Shown here: positions 1-8,802 of the stretch, one piece after another
Layout of the letters: each line of letters begins with the position of its first letter
Position numbering within the stretch: the stretch's first letter is position 1
NCBI RefSeq assembly: GCF_024359525.1
Contig: NZ_JAKZEU010000002.1
Location: 248,001 to 312,000 of the forward strand
Direction of reading: 5' to 3'
Origin: Paracoccus albicereus
Lineage (GTDB): Bacteria > Pseudomonadota > Alphaproteobacteria > Rhodobacterales > Rhodobacteraceae
DNA: 64,000 bases
Position numbers and translations under genes: made by a program
The notes under the pieces: model-generated
What the model was told of the DNA's origin: nothing
Seen by the model: only the letters and a program-made list of their open reading frames with translations
The model's database searches: none

Positions 1-190
1 CTTCACCGCGATGATCGCGATGGTCGTGGTGCAGGTCGCCTTGGGCATCTTCACCATCATCCACGGAGCACCGCTTGGCCTGGCGCTGATCCACCAGCTG
101 GGCGCGGTTGCGTTGTTCGTGCTCATCATCCGCGCCCGCCACCATGCCCGATATCCTCATGAGACCTCGATCCGCGGAGTTGTGCGATGA
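1..190 (+). CDS. ctaA: Heme A synthase CtaA/COX15, C-terminal fragment
   Basis: Partial gene: the 5' part lies outside the window, and the visible frame starts at base 2 and ends with TGA at 188-190. The 62 residues hold most of one hydrophobic helix (MIAMVVVQVALGIFTII), then a turn (HGAPLGLALIHQLGAVALF) with a conserved-looking HQ pair, and a short charged tail (RARHHARYPHE). This matches the last two membrane helices of COX15/CtaA, which oxidises heme O to heme A for cytochrome aa3 oxidase; the His of the HQ pair is a heme-ligand candidate. The stop overlaps the ATG of the next gene (ATGA at 187-190), suggesting translational coupling. Identification rests on this short stretch only. Confidence 0.75.
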   Translation, partial: FTAMIAMVVVQVALGIFTIIHGAPLGLALIHQLGAVALFVLIIRARHHARYPHETSIRGVVR

Positions 191-1659
191 GCGCCTATGA
201 CGATCTGATGGCCTTCCAGCGCGAGACCGAGGCGCTGTCCTCGGTCGCCGAACGTCTGGGCTGGGACCAGGAAACGGTGATGCCGCGCGGTGCCGTCGAG
301 CAGCGGGCCGAGGAACTGGGCGCGATGGAAACCGTGCTGCATGATCGCCGCACGGATCCCCGCATCGGTGAATGGCTGGATGCAGCCAAACCGCAGACCG
401 AGGTTGAACAGCGTGCGGTCGAGCTGATCGCGCGCGACTACGACCGCGCCAGCCGCGTTCCTTCCAAGCTGGCGTCGGAACTGGCGCGGCAGACCTCGCT
501 GGCCCAGGGCATCTGGGCAGAGGCACGGCTGAACGACACGCCGGAGACATTCCTTCCCACGCTCGATGCGATCCTCATGCTGAAGCGCGAGGAGGCCGCG
601 CATCTGTCAGGTGGCGGCGATCCCTACGACGCGCTGCTCGACCTGTTCGAGCCGGGTGCGAAGGCTGCGGAACTCGCCGCGCTTTTCGACGCCATGCGCC
701 CGCGTCTGGTCGACCTGCGCGAGGCGATCCTGGGCGCCGAGAACCAGCCGCCGGCACTGCAGGGGACCTATCCGCACGACACGCAGATCCGGCTGGCGCG
801 AGACTGTGCCACGGCCTTCGGCTATGACTGGGCGCGGGGACGCATGGACATCGCCGTGCATCCCTTCAGTTCGGGCCGCTGGCAGGATAGCCGCATAACC
901 ACGCGCGTCGTTGAGACCGACCCGTTCAACTGCATCTATTCCACCATCCACGAGACAGGCCATTCCGGCTATGAACAGGGCATCGACGAGGATTACGCTT
1001 TCACACCGTTGGGCCGGGGCGTGTCGATGGGCGTCCACGAAAGCCAGAGCCGCATCTACGAGAACCAGCTTGGCCGAGGTCGGGCCTTCACCGGCTGGCT
1101 GTTTCAGCGCATGGGCGAGGCGTTCGACGATCTGGGCGTCGCCGATGCAGACGCGTTCTATCGGATCGTGAACCGGGTCACGCCGGGTTACATCCGCACG
1201 GAATCCGATGAGGTGCAGTACAATCTTCACGTCATGTTGCGGTTCGATCTGGAACGCGATCTTGTGGCCGGCAAGCTGTCGGTGGAAGACCTCCCAGAGG
1301 CGTGGAACGCGCGCTTCCTGAAGGATTTCGGCGTTGCGGTTGATCGGCCTGCGAACGGCGTCCTTCAAGACGTTCATTGGGCGGTGGGGCTTTTCGGATA
1401 TTTCCCGACCTACGCGCTTGGCAATGTCTATGCCGGCTGTCTTAACCGCGCGCTACGCGACGCTCTGCCGGATCTCGACGGGGCGCTGGCCCGGGGTGAT
1501 GCATCGCCGGCGACGGAATGGCTGCGCGAGAACCTGCAGCGCCACGGCGGACTGATGGAGCCGCGCGCGCTGATCGAGCAGGCGAGCGGTGGCGAGGTTT
1601 CCCCCGAGCCGCTGCTCGATTATCTGGAAGAGAAGTTCGGCCGCATCTACGGGCTGTAG
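187..1659 (+). CDS. Carboxypeptidase M32 (carboxypeptidase Taq family)
   Basis: A 490-residue zinc metallocarboxypeptidase, the normal length for the M32 family, which removes C-terminal residues from peptides in the cytoplasm. The HExxH zinc site is HETGH at residues 255-259. The third ligand candidate is Glu285 in GVHESQSR, and the M32 HPF motif is at residues 225-227 (AVHPFSSG). No signal peptide is present. The ATG overlaps the ctaA stop. The gene is followed by a perfect 10-bp hairpin that may end the transcript. Confidence 0.93.
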   Translation: MSAYDDLMAFQRETEALSSVAERLGWDQETVMPRGAVEQRAEELGAMETVLHDRRTDPRIGEWLDAAKPQTEVEQRAVELIARDYDRASRVPSKLASELARQTSLAQGIWAEARLNDTPETFLPTLDAILMLKREEAAHLSGGGDPYDALLDLFEPGAKAAELAALFDAMRPRLVDLREAILGAENQPPALQGTYPHDTQIRLARDCATAFGYDWARGRMDIAVHPFSSGRWQDSRITTRVVETDPFNCIYSTIHETGHSGYEQGIDEDYAFTPLGRGVSMGVHESQSRIYENQLGRGRAFTGWLFQRMGEAFDDLGVADADAFYRIVNRVTPGYIRTESDEVQYNLHVMLRFDLERDLVAGKLSVEDLPEAWNARFLKDFGVAVDRPANGVLQDVHWAVGLFGYFPTYALGNVYAGCLNRALRDALPDLDGALARGDASPATEWLRENLQRHGGLMEPRALIEQASGGEVSPEPLLDYLEEKFGRIYGL

Positions 1660-1689
1660 TTGGACGCTGTTGCCCGAAAAGCGTCCAAC
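1659..1689 (+). terminator. Inverted repeat after the M32 gene, possible terminator
   Basis: Perfect 10-bp arms GTTGGACGCT (1659-1668) and AGCGTCCAAC (1680-1689) enclose an 11-base loop and begin inside the stop codon of the M32 gene. No T-tract follows on the plus strand, so intrinsic termination is uncertain. It could also be an RNA-stabilising hairpin. Confidence 0.45.
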
Positions 1690-1782
1690 CGCGAATGCAT
1701 GAGTGTGCTGCGACAGCCTTCCTTGTCGTCGGGGCATGAGCGGGCCTAACCTTCGCGAAACAGACGCGAGCGAGGGCGACTC

Positions 1783-2235
1783 ATGACCGAAGACGACAGC
1801 CGTTTCATGGCGATGGCATTGGAAGAGGCGGAAAAGAGCCTGGCTGACGGCGGATTGCCCATTGGCGCGGTTCTGGTCCGCGGCGGAGAGGTCGTGGCCT
1901 CGGGCCACAATCAGCGTGTCCAGGAGGGTGATCCGATCGCGCATGGCGAGATGGACTGCCTGCGCAAGGCCGGGCGGCAGAAAACCTACCGTGACACGAC
2001 GCTGTATACGACACTCAGCCCCTGCATGATGTGTTCGGGCACGATCCTGCAGTTCGGGATTCCCCGCGTGGTCGTCGGCGAGGCCGAGAATTTCGTCGGT
2101 GACATTCCGTTTCTGGAATCGCGCGGCGTGTCGGTGACGCTAATGGATGATGCGGGCTGCAAGGACGTGATGCACCGTTTCCTCGCGCAGCCCGGCGGAC
2201 AGGCGCTGTGGCACGAAGACATCATGGAGGATTGA
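1783..2235 (+). CDS. Nucleoside/cytosine deaminase, CDA superfamily
   Basis: A 150-residue zinc deaminase. The catalytic motifs are HGE (His54, Glu56) and PCMMC (Cys81, Cys84). The surroundings (TTLSPCMMC, then GIPRVVVGE) resemble the yeast-type cytosine deaminase more than TadA or guanine deaminase. It probably converts cytosine to uracil in the cytoplasm. The codB-like permease follows 4 bp downstream on the same strand, and the uracil-reducing preTA genes are next to it in the opposite direction, so the context supports cytosine as substrate. The ATG is preceded by GAGGGCG. A different nucleobase or nucleoside substrate is possible. Confidence 0.85.
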   Translation: MTEDDSRFMAMALEEAEKSLADGGLPIGAVLVRGGEVVASGHNQRVQEGDPIAHGEMDCLRKAGRQKTYRDTTLYTTLSPCMMCSGTILQFGIPRVVVGEAENFVGDIPFLESRGVSVTLMDDAGCKDVMHRFLAQPGGQALWHEDIMED

Positions 2236-2239
2236 GGGG

Positions 2240-3514
2240 ATGGATCGGAAGGATCAGGACTACCCTTTGTCCGAAGTGCCGATGAGCGCGCGGAAAAGCC
2301 TGCGCTCGCTGTCGATGGTTCTGCTTGGCTTCACCTTCTTCACCGCGACGATGTTCGCGGGCGGCAGGATCGGGGCTGCGTTTCCGATGTGGCCGGACCT
2401 GATCCTGATCATCGTGATCGGCAATCTGCTGTTGGGCGCCTACGTCGCGGCCATCGGCGCGATCGGGGCGCGCACCGGGTTGAACACCGCGCTGTTGTCA
2501 CGCTTCGGGTTCGGACGCGTGGGCGCGCGGTTGCCCGACATCATCCTGGGCTTCACCCAGATCGGATGGTACGGCTGGGGCACGGCGACGATGGCGGTCG
2601 TGCTGCTGCGCCTGATCGGGGTCGATCCCGACGCCAATGCCGGCCTTGCCTACGCTTTGATGATCGTGTTCGGCCTTGCCTTCTGCTGGACCGCCTATAT
2701 CGGCTATCGGGGGCTGGAGATCCTGTCGCTGATCTCGGTGCCGCTGATGGTTCTTCTGCTGATCGTGTCGCTGTCGATCGCGTGGGGTGACGCTGGCGGC
2801 TGGTCGGGCCTGACCGGTTTGCAGCCGACCGAGGCTCTGGGGATCGGGACCGCAATCACCATGGTTTTCGGCACGTTCGTTTCGGGCGGGACCCAGGCAA
2901 CGAACTGGACCCGCTTCGCGGCCACGCCGCGTCAGGCCATCTGGGCTTCGCTCGGCGCATTTTTCATCGGGAACGGGCTGATGGTCGCGACCGGTGCCAT
3001 CGGTGCTTTGGTCTATCAGCAGCCCGATGTGGTCGATGTGCTGGTAGCGCAGGGGCTAACCGTGCTGGGTATCGCGATGCTGTTTCTGAACCTGTGGACC
3101 ACGCAGGACAACACGATCTACAACTTCTCGGCCGTCGGCTGCACGGGCTTCGCGACAGAGAACCGCAAGCTGGTCACGATCATCGGGGCGGTGATCGGCA
3201 CCGGACTGGCGTTGATGCGGATCGATCTGTACCTGATCCCGTTCCTGCTGCTGCTCGGCACGTTCATCCCTCCGATCGGCGGCGTCATCATGGCCGATTA
3301 CTGGCTGCGTCATCGGGGGCAGTACCCAAAGATCGCCGAAGCGGCACTGCCCGCCTTCAATGTCGCGGGGATCTTAGCCTACGCGCTCGGCTGCCTGGTC
3401 GCCTATGTGACGCCGGGCATTCCGCCGCTGAACGGGATCATCGCGGCCATCGTGGTTTATGCCGTCGCGGTCCGGTTGATGCCTGCAGCGCGTCCCGGCA
3501 TTGGCGCAGCCTGA
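2240..3514 (+). CDS. codB: Cytosine/pyrimidine permease, NCS1 family (CodB-like)
   Basis: A 424-residue inner-membrane protein with about 12 hydrophobic segments. The N-terminal region (PMSARKSLRSLSMVLLG, then FTFFTATMFAGG) and IGNLLLGAYVAAIGAIGARTG follow the E. coli CodB pattern closely, including the TQIGWYGWG segment. NCS1 carriers import nucleobases with Na+ or H+. Linked four bases after the deaminase gene, it would supply cytosine to that enzyme. It ends next to preA in convergent orientation. Confidence 0.9.
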   Translation: MDRKDQDYPLSEVPMSARKSLRSLSMVLLGFTFFTATMFAGGRIGAAFPMWPDLILIIVIGNLLLGAYVAAIGAIGARTGLNTALLSRFGFGRVGARLPDIILGFTQIGWYGWGTATMAVVLLRLIGVDPDANAGLAYALMIVFGLAFCWTAYIGYRGLEILSLISVPLMVLLLIVSLSIAWGDAGGWSGLTGLQPTEALGIGTAITMVFGTFVSGGTQATNWTRFAATPRQAIWASLGAFFIGNGLMVATGAIGALVYQQPDVVDVLVAQGLTVLGIAMLFLNLWTTQDNTIYNFSAVGCTGFATENRKLVTIIGAVIGTGLALMRIDLYLIPFLLLLGTFIPPIGGVIMADYWLRHRGQYPKIAEAALPAFNVAGILAYALGCLVAYVTPGIPPLNGIIAAIVVYAVAVRLMPAARPGIGAA

Positions 3515-3563
3515 GACGCAGCAGGTCGCGGCCTTTTCGCCCGGCTGTGTCGTAGCTTTAGGA

Positions 3564-3586
3564 AAGGCGGCCTATTCGGCCGCCTT
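3564..3586 (-). terminator. Bidirectional terminator between codB and preA
   Basis: Perfect 9-bp arms AAGGCGGCC (3564-3572) and GGCCGCCTT (3578-3586) with a 5-base loop. The preA stop codon (3572-3574) lies at the junction of the arm and the loop, so the 3' end of preA also encodes half the stem. On the minus strand the stem is followed by TTTCC. It lies between convergent genes and could serve both. Confidence 0.65.
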
Positions 3587-4870
3587 GGCCATCGGGTTGT
3601 TCGGGTGCGTCGTCCAGTTGGCATAATCGCTGCGCCGCAGCCCCGTGCGCTTGTCCAACTCGCCCGGTGCCAGTTCGCGCATGGTGATGCAATTCTCGAC
3701 CGGGCAGACATCGAGGCAGAGGTTGCAGGCGACGCATTCTTCCTCGATCACCTCGAAGACGCGCCCGGGCTTCATCGCGATCGCCTGGTGGCTGGTGTCC
3801 TCGCAGGCGGCATAGCAGCGACCGCATTTGATGCACAGATCCTGGTCGATCACCGCCTTGGTGACGTAGTTCAGGTTCAACTGGTTCCAGTCGGTGACGT
3901 TCGGAACCGCACGGCCGATCAGGTCCGACAACGCCATGTCGTGGCTGTCGAGGTAGTCATGCAACCCGGTGATCATTTCCTGAACGACCTTGAAGCCGTA
4001 GGTCATCGCCGCCGTGCAGACCTGCACGTTGCCTGCGCCGAGCGCCATGAATTCAGCCGCGTCGCGCCACGTCGTCACACCCCCGATGCCGCTGATCGGT
4101 AAGCCGCGGGTTTCCACAGACCGCGCGATCTCGGCCACCATGTTCAGCGCGATCGGCTTGACCGCCGGGCCGCAATAGCCGCCATGCGCGCCCTTGCCAT
4201 CAATCGTGGGCTCCGGTGCAAACAGGTCCAGATCGACCGAGGTGATGGAGTTGATCGTGTTGATCAGGCTGACCGCGTCGGCGCCACCGCGCTTGGCCGC
4301 CTCGGCCGGCTTTCTCACGTCGGTGATGTTGGGTGTCAGCTTCACGATGCAGGGCATGCGCGAATACTGCTTTACCCATCGCGTGACCATCTCGATATAT
4401 TCGGGGACCTGACCGACCGCGCTGCCCATGCCGCGTTCCGACATGCCGTGGGGGCAGCCGAAGTTCAGCTCGACCCCGTCGGCACCGGTATCCTCGATCT
4501 GCTTGAGGATCGTGCGCCAGCTGTCTTCGTCGCACGGCACCATCAGGCTGATGACCAGCGCCCGATCGGGATAGTCGCGCTTGACCGCTTTGATCTCGCG
4601 CAGGTTCACCTCCAACGGACGGTCGGTGATCAACTCGATGTTGTTGATCCCCAGCACGCGACGATCCGCGCCGTGAATGACGCCGTAGCGCGGTCCGTTG
4701 ACGTTCACGACCGGCGGACCCTCGGCGCCGAGCGTCTTCCAGACGACGCCGCCCCAGCCGGCCTGGAACGCGCGACGGACGTTGTATTCCTTGTCCGTCG
4801 GCGGCGCCGAGGCCAGCCAGAACGGGTTCGGGGATTTGATCCCGACGAAGTTGCTGGAAAGATCAGCCAT
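3572..4870 (-). CDS. preA: NAD-dependent dihydropyrimidine dehydrogenase subunit PreA
   Basis: A 432-residue catalytic subunit that reduces uracil/thymine to the 5,6-dihydro form, working with PreT. The N-terminal two thirds is a dihydroorotate-dehydrogenase-like FMN barrel (SPNPFWLASAPP; active-site region NFGCPHGMSERGMG). The C-terminus has two 4Fe-4S ferredoxin motifs: CIKCGRCYAAC and CVACNLCLDVCP. I chose the ATG at 4868-4870 (MADLSSNF) because homologues begin there; an in-frame start at 4921 would overlap the upstream gene more. The start overlaps the stop of a glycosyltransferase gene by 8 bp, which is not a normal partner for preA. Confidence 0.95.
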   Translation of the reverse strand: MADLSSNFVGIKSPNPFWLASAPPTDKEYNVRRAFQAGWGGVVWKTLGAEGPPVVNVNGPRYGVIHGADRRVLGINNIELITDRPLEVNLREIKAVKRDYPDRALVISLMVPCDEDSWRTILKQIEDTGADGVELNFGCPHGMSERGMGSAVGQVPEYIEMVTRWVKQYSRMPCIVKLTPNITDVRKPAEAAKRGGADAVSLINTINSITSVDLDLFAPEPTIDGKGAHGGYCGPAVKPIALNMVAEIARSVETRGLPISGIGGVTTWRDAAEFMALGAGNVQVCTAAMTYGFKVVQEMITGLHDYLDSHDMALSDLIGRAVPNVTDWNQLNLNYVTKAVIDQDLCIKCGRCYAACEDTSHQAIAMKPGRVFEVIEEECVACNLCLDVCPVENCITMRELAPGELDKRTGLRRSDYANWTTHPNNPMAKAAE

Positions 4871-6062
4871 GGTTGCCTCGCCCTCGAGTGGTGGTCGTTG
4901 CCTGCTTCGTTTCGTATGCACCTAGCGAACACGATTTGACCCAATCGGTTGTGTTCTCGGGGTCGTCGAGAAAGCGGTCGATCAAGGTCAATCGCTCTAT
5001 CCCGAACTCCAACTCTTGCGCTTTCCGGATGCCGGCTTTTGAAATTGCAGCGTAACGGGACGGATCGGTCATGAGGCGATCGATTGCGCGCGCCAAATCG
5101 GCGGGCTGTGCAGCCCTGAAGATTTCGCACCCACCATCACTCAGGCGGTCAGCATAAGCGGGGTGGTCCGAAACAACGACAGGTGTACCTGATGACAGGC
5201 CTTCAAGAAGGACGTTGGGAAGACCCTCGGCATAATTGTGGCGTGACGGAACGACGACAAGATCGTGAGCGGCCATCGCAGCGCGAACCTCTCGATTCGG
5301 TCTCGACCCAAGAAATGTCACCCTGCCGCTGAGTCCGCGCTCTGATGCGGCTTGTCGCCAGCGCTGCACATCGCCGCCGCCAAAAAGATTCAGCCGAACT
5401 TCGTGATCCTTGAGTAATGCGATAGCATCGAGAAGGTCGCCTACGCCCTTCGCCTCTGAAAGAGTGCCTGCGTAGCAAATCCGCACTGGCGTGCCGGCGA
5501 CGTTTGATTTCGGCGCCTCTGAGGTGGGGACCGGAACATGGTCCCATGGGATGATCATGTCCGACGGCAACCCGAGCTCGTCACGCATGGAGCGCGATGC
5601 ATTTAGATTGTGGTTGCAATAACAGCGGGCGGGGCTGCTGCGCAGCACATGCGAAAGACGACGGTGACGCAAGCGTTGCCGCAATCCACCCTTTCCGAAA
5701 TGGTCGGCAAACAAGGGTAAGAGCGCCGCACCAGTAACACGCGCAGCAACGAGAAAGCTGCGAATGGGACTGCACAGGATCAAGTGTGTAACCTGGAATT
5801 CTTTTAATAAATTAATCGCTAACGTTTTTGGGATTTTGTGTCCCGCGGATTTGATAGCAGTTAGATTGGGGCCAAGCAGCGTTCTTTCACTTGAGCCTGA
5901 AATGGACAGGACTGTAACACGCGCTTTTTCTGCCAGTTTGATCGTATGCAGTACCGATAGCTTTTGATCGCGGAATGTCTCTTCCCCGCCTCGTTCAAAT
6001 CTTTCGTATGCCTCGGCGAAATCGCCGTACTGAACGTAGAGGATGCTCGGTATCGCGCGCAC
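4863..6062 (-). CDS. GT4-type glycosyltransferase inserted between preT and preA
   Basis: A 399-residue retaining glycosyltransferase of the GT-B fold. The C-terminal half has the family 4 pattern: VRICYAGTLSEAKGVGDLL, LNLFGGGD, VTFLGSRPN, and the nucleotide-sugar-binding EGLPNVLLEGLSSGTPVV with the E-x7-E pair. Such enzymes build capsule, exopolysaccharide or LPS glycans; donor and acceptor cannot be read. The GTG start (6060-6062) has a GAGG ribosome site and lies 9 bp after the preT stop; the TGA lies inside the preA start region. The base composition is clearly lower in GC than its neighbours (23 of 60 G+C at 5761-5820 against 39 of 60 at 4441-4500), suggesting recent acquisition. Confidence 0.88.
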   Translation of the reverse strand: MRAIPSILYVQYGDFAEAYERFERGGEETFRDQKLSVLHTIKLAEKARVTVLSISGSSERTLLGPNLTAIKSAGHKIPKTLAINLLKEFQVTHLILCSPIRSFLVAARVTGAALLPLFADHFGKGGLRQRLRHRRLSHVLRSSPARCYCNHNLNASRSMRDELGLPSDMIIPWDHVPVPTSEAPKSNVAGTPVRICYAGTLSEAKGVGDLLDAIALLKDHEVRLNLFGGGDVQRWRQAASERGLSGRVTFLGSRPNREVRAAMAAHDLVVVPSRHNYAEGLPNVLLEGLSSGTPVVVSDHPAYADRLSDGGCEIFRAAQPADLARAIDRLMTDPSRYAAISKAGIRKAQELEFGIERLTLIDRFLDDPENTTDWVKSCSLGAYETKQATTTTRGRGNHG

Positions 6063-6071
6063 TAATTCGCC

Positions 6072-7409
6072 TCAGTTTTTGGCATCAAGACGACGGTGAA
6101 TATCCTCCGCCGCGTCGCGCCCCTGGGCCACAGCCGTTACTGTCAGATCGTCGCCCCCTGTGGCGCAGTCGCCCCCCGCCCAGACTCCGTCGAGTGACGT
6201 ACGTCCTGCGTCGGACACCGCGATCTTCCCGCCGTCCAGAGCGATATCTTCGGGCGCGCCATCCAGCCGCTGGCCGATGGCGCGAAAGACCTGATCGGCC
6301 TTCAGCCGGAACCTCTCGCCCGTCGGCGTCAGGCCATGGGGGCCGTCGGTAAGATAGGCGAACTCGATCTCGGCCACGGCGCCGTTGCCGTGAACCGCGA
6401 CCGGTGCCGCGTTATGGATGATCCGCACGCCCGAGGATGTCGCATGGGCCTGCTCGTGCAGACTTGCCCCCATCCGATCCTGACCGCGGCGATAGACGAT
6501 CGTCACGGTCTCCGCCCCCAGCAGGCGCGCTTGCACGGCCGCGTCGACTGCCGTCATCCCGCCGCCGATCACGACGACATCGCGGCCGATGGGCAACGTG
6601 GACAAGTCAGTCGACTGACGGAGATCGCGGATGAAGGATACGGCGTCGGTGACGTGGTCGCGATCCTCGCCCGCGGCACGCAATGCGTTGACGCCGCCAA
6701 GACCCATCCCCAGGAAGACCGCGTCAAATTTCCCGCGCAACGCATCCAGCGTGATCTGCTGGCCCAGCCTCTGACCCTCGCGCAGCTCGATGCCGCCGAT
6801 GCCCATCAACCAGTCCACCTCGGCCTGCGCGAAGCCGTCGACCGTCTTGTAGCTTGCGATACCGTATTCGTTCAAACCGCCGGGCTTCTCGCGCGCCTCG
6901 AAAATCACCACGTCGTGGCCCTTGGCGGCGAGGCGGTGGGCCGCCGACAATCCCGCCGGACCTGCGCCAACCACGGCGACACGATTGCCGGTCGGTGCAC
7001 CGCGCTTGAACGGGTGGGGCGCGTCCAGCATCCCGTCGGTCGCATAACGTTGCAGCGCGCCGATCTCGACCGGCTTGCCCTCGGCATCCATCCGGACGCA
7101 GGCGCCTTCGCAGAGGTTTTCGGTCGGACAGACGCGCGCGCACATGCCGCCTAATATGTTCGCGTGAAAGATCGTCATCGCAGCCGCGTCGGGCGTGCCG
7201 GTCGCGATCTGGCGGATGAACAGCGGGATGTCGATCGCGGTCGGGCAGGCGGTGATGCAGGGGGCATCGTGGCAGAAATAGCAGCGATCGGCAGCGACCC
7301 GCGCTTCGTGCGGATCAAGCGGTGGGGCGACATCCGCGAAGTTGCGGACATAGTCTTCGGGGGTCAGGCGTCCGGGCACGACGCCCGGGGTCAGCTTAGC
7401 TTGGATCAT
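6072..7409 (-). CDS. preT: NAD-dependent dihydropyrimidine dehydrogenase subunit PreT
   Basis: A 445-residue electron-input subunit, homologous to the GltD/DPD N-terminal module. It has cysteine clusters for Fe-S centres (CYFCHDAPCITACPT and MCARVCPTENLCEGAC), an FAD site (RVAVVGAGPAGLSAAHRLA) and a second dinucleotide site (VVVIGGGMTAVDAA). It passes electrons from NADH to PreA. I chose ATG at 7407-7409 (MIQAKLTPG), preceded by AGGGAC; an earlier ATG at 7430 has no good ribosome site. In most related genomes preT and preA are adjacent, but here a glycosyltransferase separates them. Confidence 0.94.
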   Translation of the reverse strand: MIQAKLTPGVVPGRLTPEDYVRNFADVAPPLDPHEARVAADRCYFCHDAPCITACPTAIDIPLFIRQIATGTPDAAAMTIFHANILGGMCARVCPTENLCEGACVRMDAEGKPVEIGALQRYATDGMLDAPHPFKRGAPTGNRVAVVGAGPAGLSAAHRLAAKGHDVVIFEAREKPGGLNEYGIASYKTVDGFAQAEVDWLMGIGGIELREGQRLGQQITLDALRGKFDAVFLGMGLGGVNALRAAGEDRDHVTDAVSFIRDLRQSTDLSTLPIGRDVVVIGGGMTAVDAAVQARLLGAETVTIVYRRGQDRMGASLHEQAHATSSGVRIIHNAAPVAVHGNGAVAEIEFAYLTDGPHGLTPTGERFRLKADQVFRAIGQRLDGAPEDIALDGGKIAVSDAGRTSLDGVWAGGDCATGGDDLTVTAVAQGRDAAEDIHRRLDAKN

Positions 7410-7512
7410 CGCATGTCCCTGGCTTGGCAACCTTCATCATCACGCTGCCACACCTCAAAATTTTTATCAAATGGTTCAAGACTGGCGCGCAGCAGTCAAT
7501 CATGCCTGCCCG

Positions 7513-8802
7513 TCAGCCGGGCAGCCGCAGCACCGCCGACAACCCTCCGAGGTCCGACCGGTCCAATCGAAGCGCGCCACCGTTCAAGGCGGCGAGATCA
7601 GAGACGATGGCGAGGCCAAGTCCGGTGCCAGGCGGACCCTGTTCATCCAGACGCGCACCGCGCACGACGGCGCGCGCGGCATCGGTGGACTCCATGCCCG
7701 GGCCGTCATCCTCGATCACGATCTCGGTGCCGGGGCGAACGCTGATCCGCAAACGGGACCGTCCCCATTTGACCGCGTTCTCGGCGAGATTGCCGATCAT
7801 CTCTTCCAGATCCTGCCGCTCTCCTGCAAATCGGGCGGAGCTGGGGCAGATGACTTCGGGCACGATTGCCTTTTCCTCCATCGGACGGCGAAGGACCATC
7901 AGGATGTCGTCTATCACCGAACCGACAGGCGTCGATTGTCCCAGCACATGCGCCTGCGCGCTGCGCGCCCGCTTCAGGTGCCAGGCGATCAGGCGGTCCA
8001 TTCGCGCGATCAGGGCCTGACCGGCGTGATCCGAGGGCAGGTCGTTCGCGAGCGCCGCGAGCGGCGTTTTCAGCGAATGGGCAAGGTTTCCCAGATGCTG
8101 ACGGGATCGGGCCAACAGATCCGCGTTCTGGTCCAACGCGCCATTGATCTCGGTCACCAGCGGATCAAGCTCGCTGACACCGGGGCGGGGCAGGCGCGGC
8201 ATTTCGCCCGCTCGCACGCGGCGCAGATCGTCGCCCAAACGGCGCGTGCTGCCAAGGCCCGCGCCGACCTGAACGACGACCGCGATGGCAAGGCCGATTC
8301 CCAGCACCGCGAGCGAAATCGCGAGAGGCCGGCGAACCTGGGCTAGACTGCCCAGCACCTCGCGCGCGGGTGCCGTTACCAGAAATGAAAGATCGTCGTT
8401 GACGCCAGGAACCGTGAACCGTCCCGCCAGCACCCGCAGCGGTTCGCCCTGGGGTCCACGCCCGCGGCCACGTCGCAGCTCGCGTGGCGGCGCGCTGAGG
8501 GCCGCGTCGAAAAGCGACGGAGACTTGGCGATCGTCTCGCCATCCAGCCGCAACTGCCAGTACCAACCGGACAAGGGCAATGTGAACCGCGGGTCGGTCG
8601 GTGCAGTGTCCAGTTCCACCTCGCCATCGTCGACCTCGATTCCTGCAATCAGCGTGTCGGCCACCGCGCGCAGCTCGGCGTCGTATCGTTCAGACACGAA
8701 CCGGTCCAGAACCGCCCCGATGGCGAGGAAGGCGGCCAGCAGCGCAGCCGTGATCCAGATCGCGGCCAGCACCAGCATGCGGCCCCTGATCGAACGCATC
8801 AT
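7513..8802 (-). CDS. Sensor histidine kinase of the PepSY-linked two-component system
   Basis: A 429-residue membrane kinase. It has an N-terminal helix (about 7-31), a periplasmic sensor of about 120 residues, a second helix (about 158-182), a HAMP-like linker, and a HisKA domain with HSLKTPLAALAND (His242). The ATPase domain has NLAENAVKWG (N box), DDGPGM (G1) and GTGLGLAIV (G2). The PhoQ-like layout suggests sensing of a periplasmic signal such as cations or envelope stress. The ATG overlaps the stop of the regulator gene, so the two are cotranscribed. Confidence 0.92.
   Translation of the reverse strand: MMRSIRGRMLVLAAIWITAALLAAFLAIGAVLDRFVSERYDAELRAVADTLIAGIEVDDGEVELDTAPTDPRFTLPLSGWYWQLRLDGETIAKSPSLFDAALSAPPRELRRGRGRGPQGEPLRVLAGRFTVPGVNDDLSFLVTAPAREVLGSLAQVRRPLAISLAVLGIGLAIAVVVQVGAGLGSTRRLGDDLRRVRAGEMPRLPRPGVSELDPLVTEINGALDQNADLLARSRQHLGNLAHSLKTPLAALANDLPSDHAGQALIARMDRLIAWHLKRARSAQAHVLGQSTPVGSVIDDILMVLRRPMEEKAIVPEVICPSSARFAGERQDLEEMIGNLAENAVKWGRSRLRISVRPGTEIVIEDDGPGMESTDAARAVVRGARLDEQGPPGTGLGLAIVSDLAALNGGALRLDRSDLGGLSAVLRLPG

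Noticed and set aside
157-603. Antisense frame over the M32 gene
   Set aside because: It is a codon-position shadow of the clear M32 protease; GC-rich genomes give many such frames.
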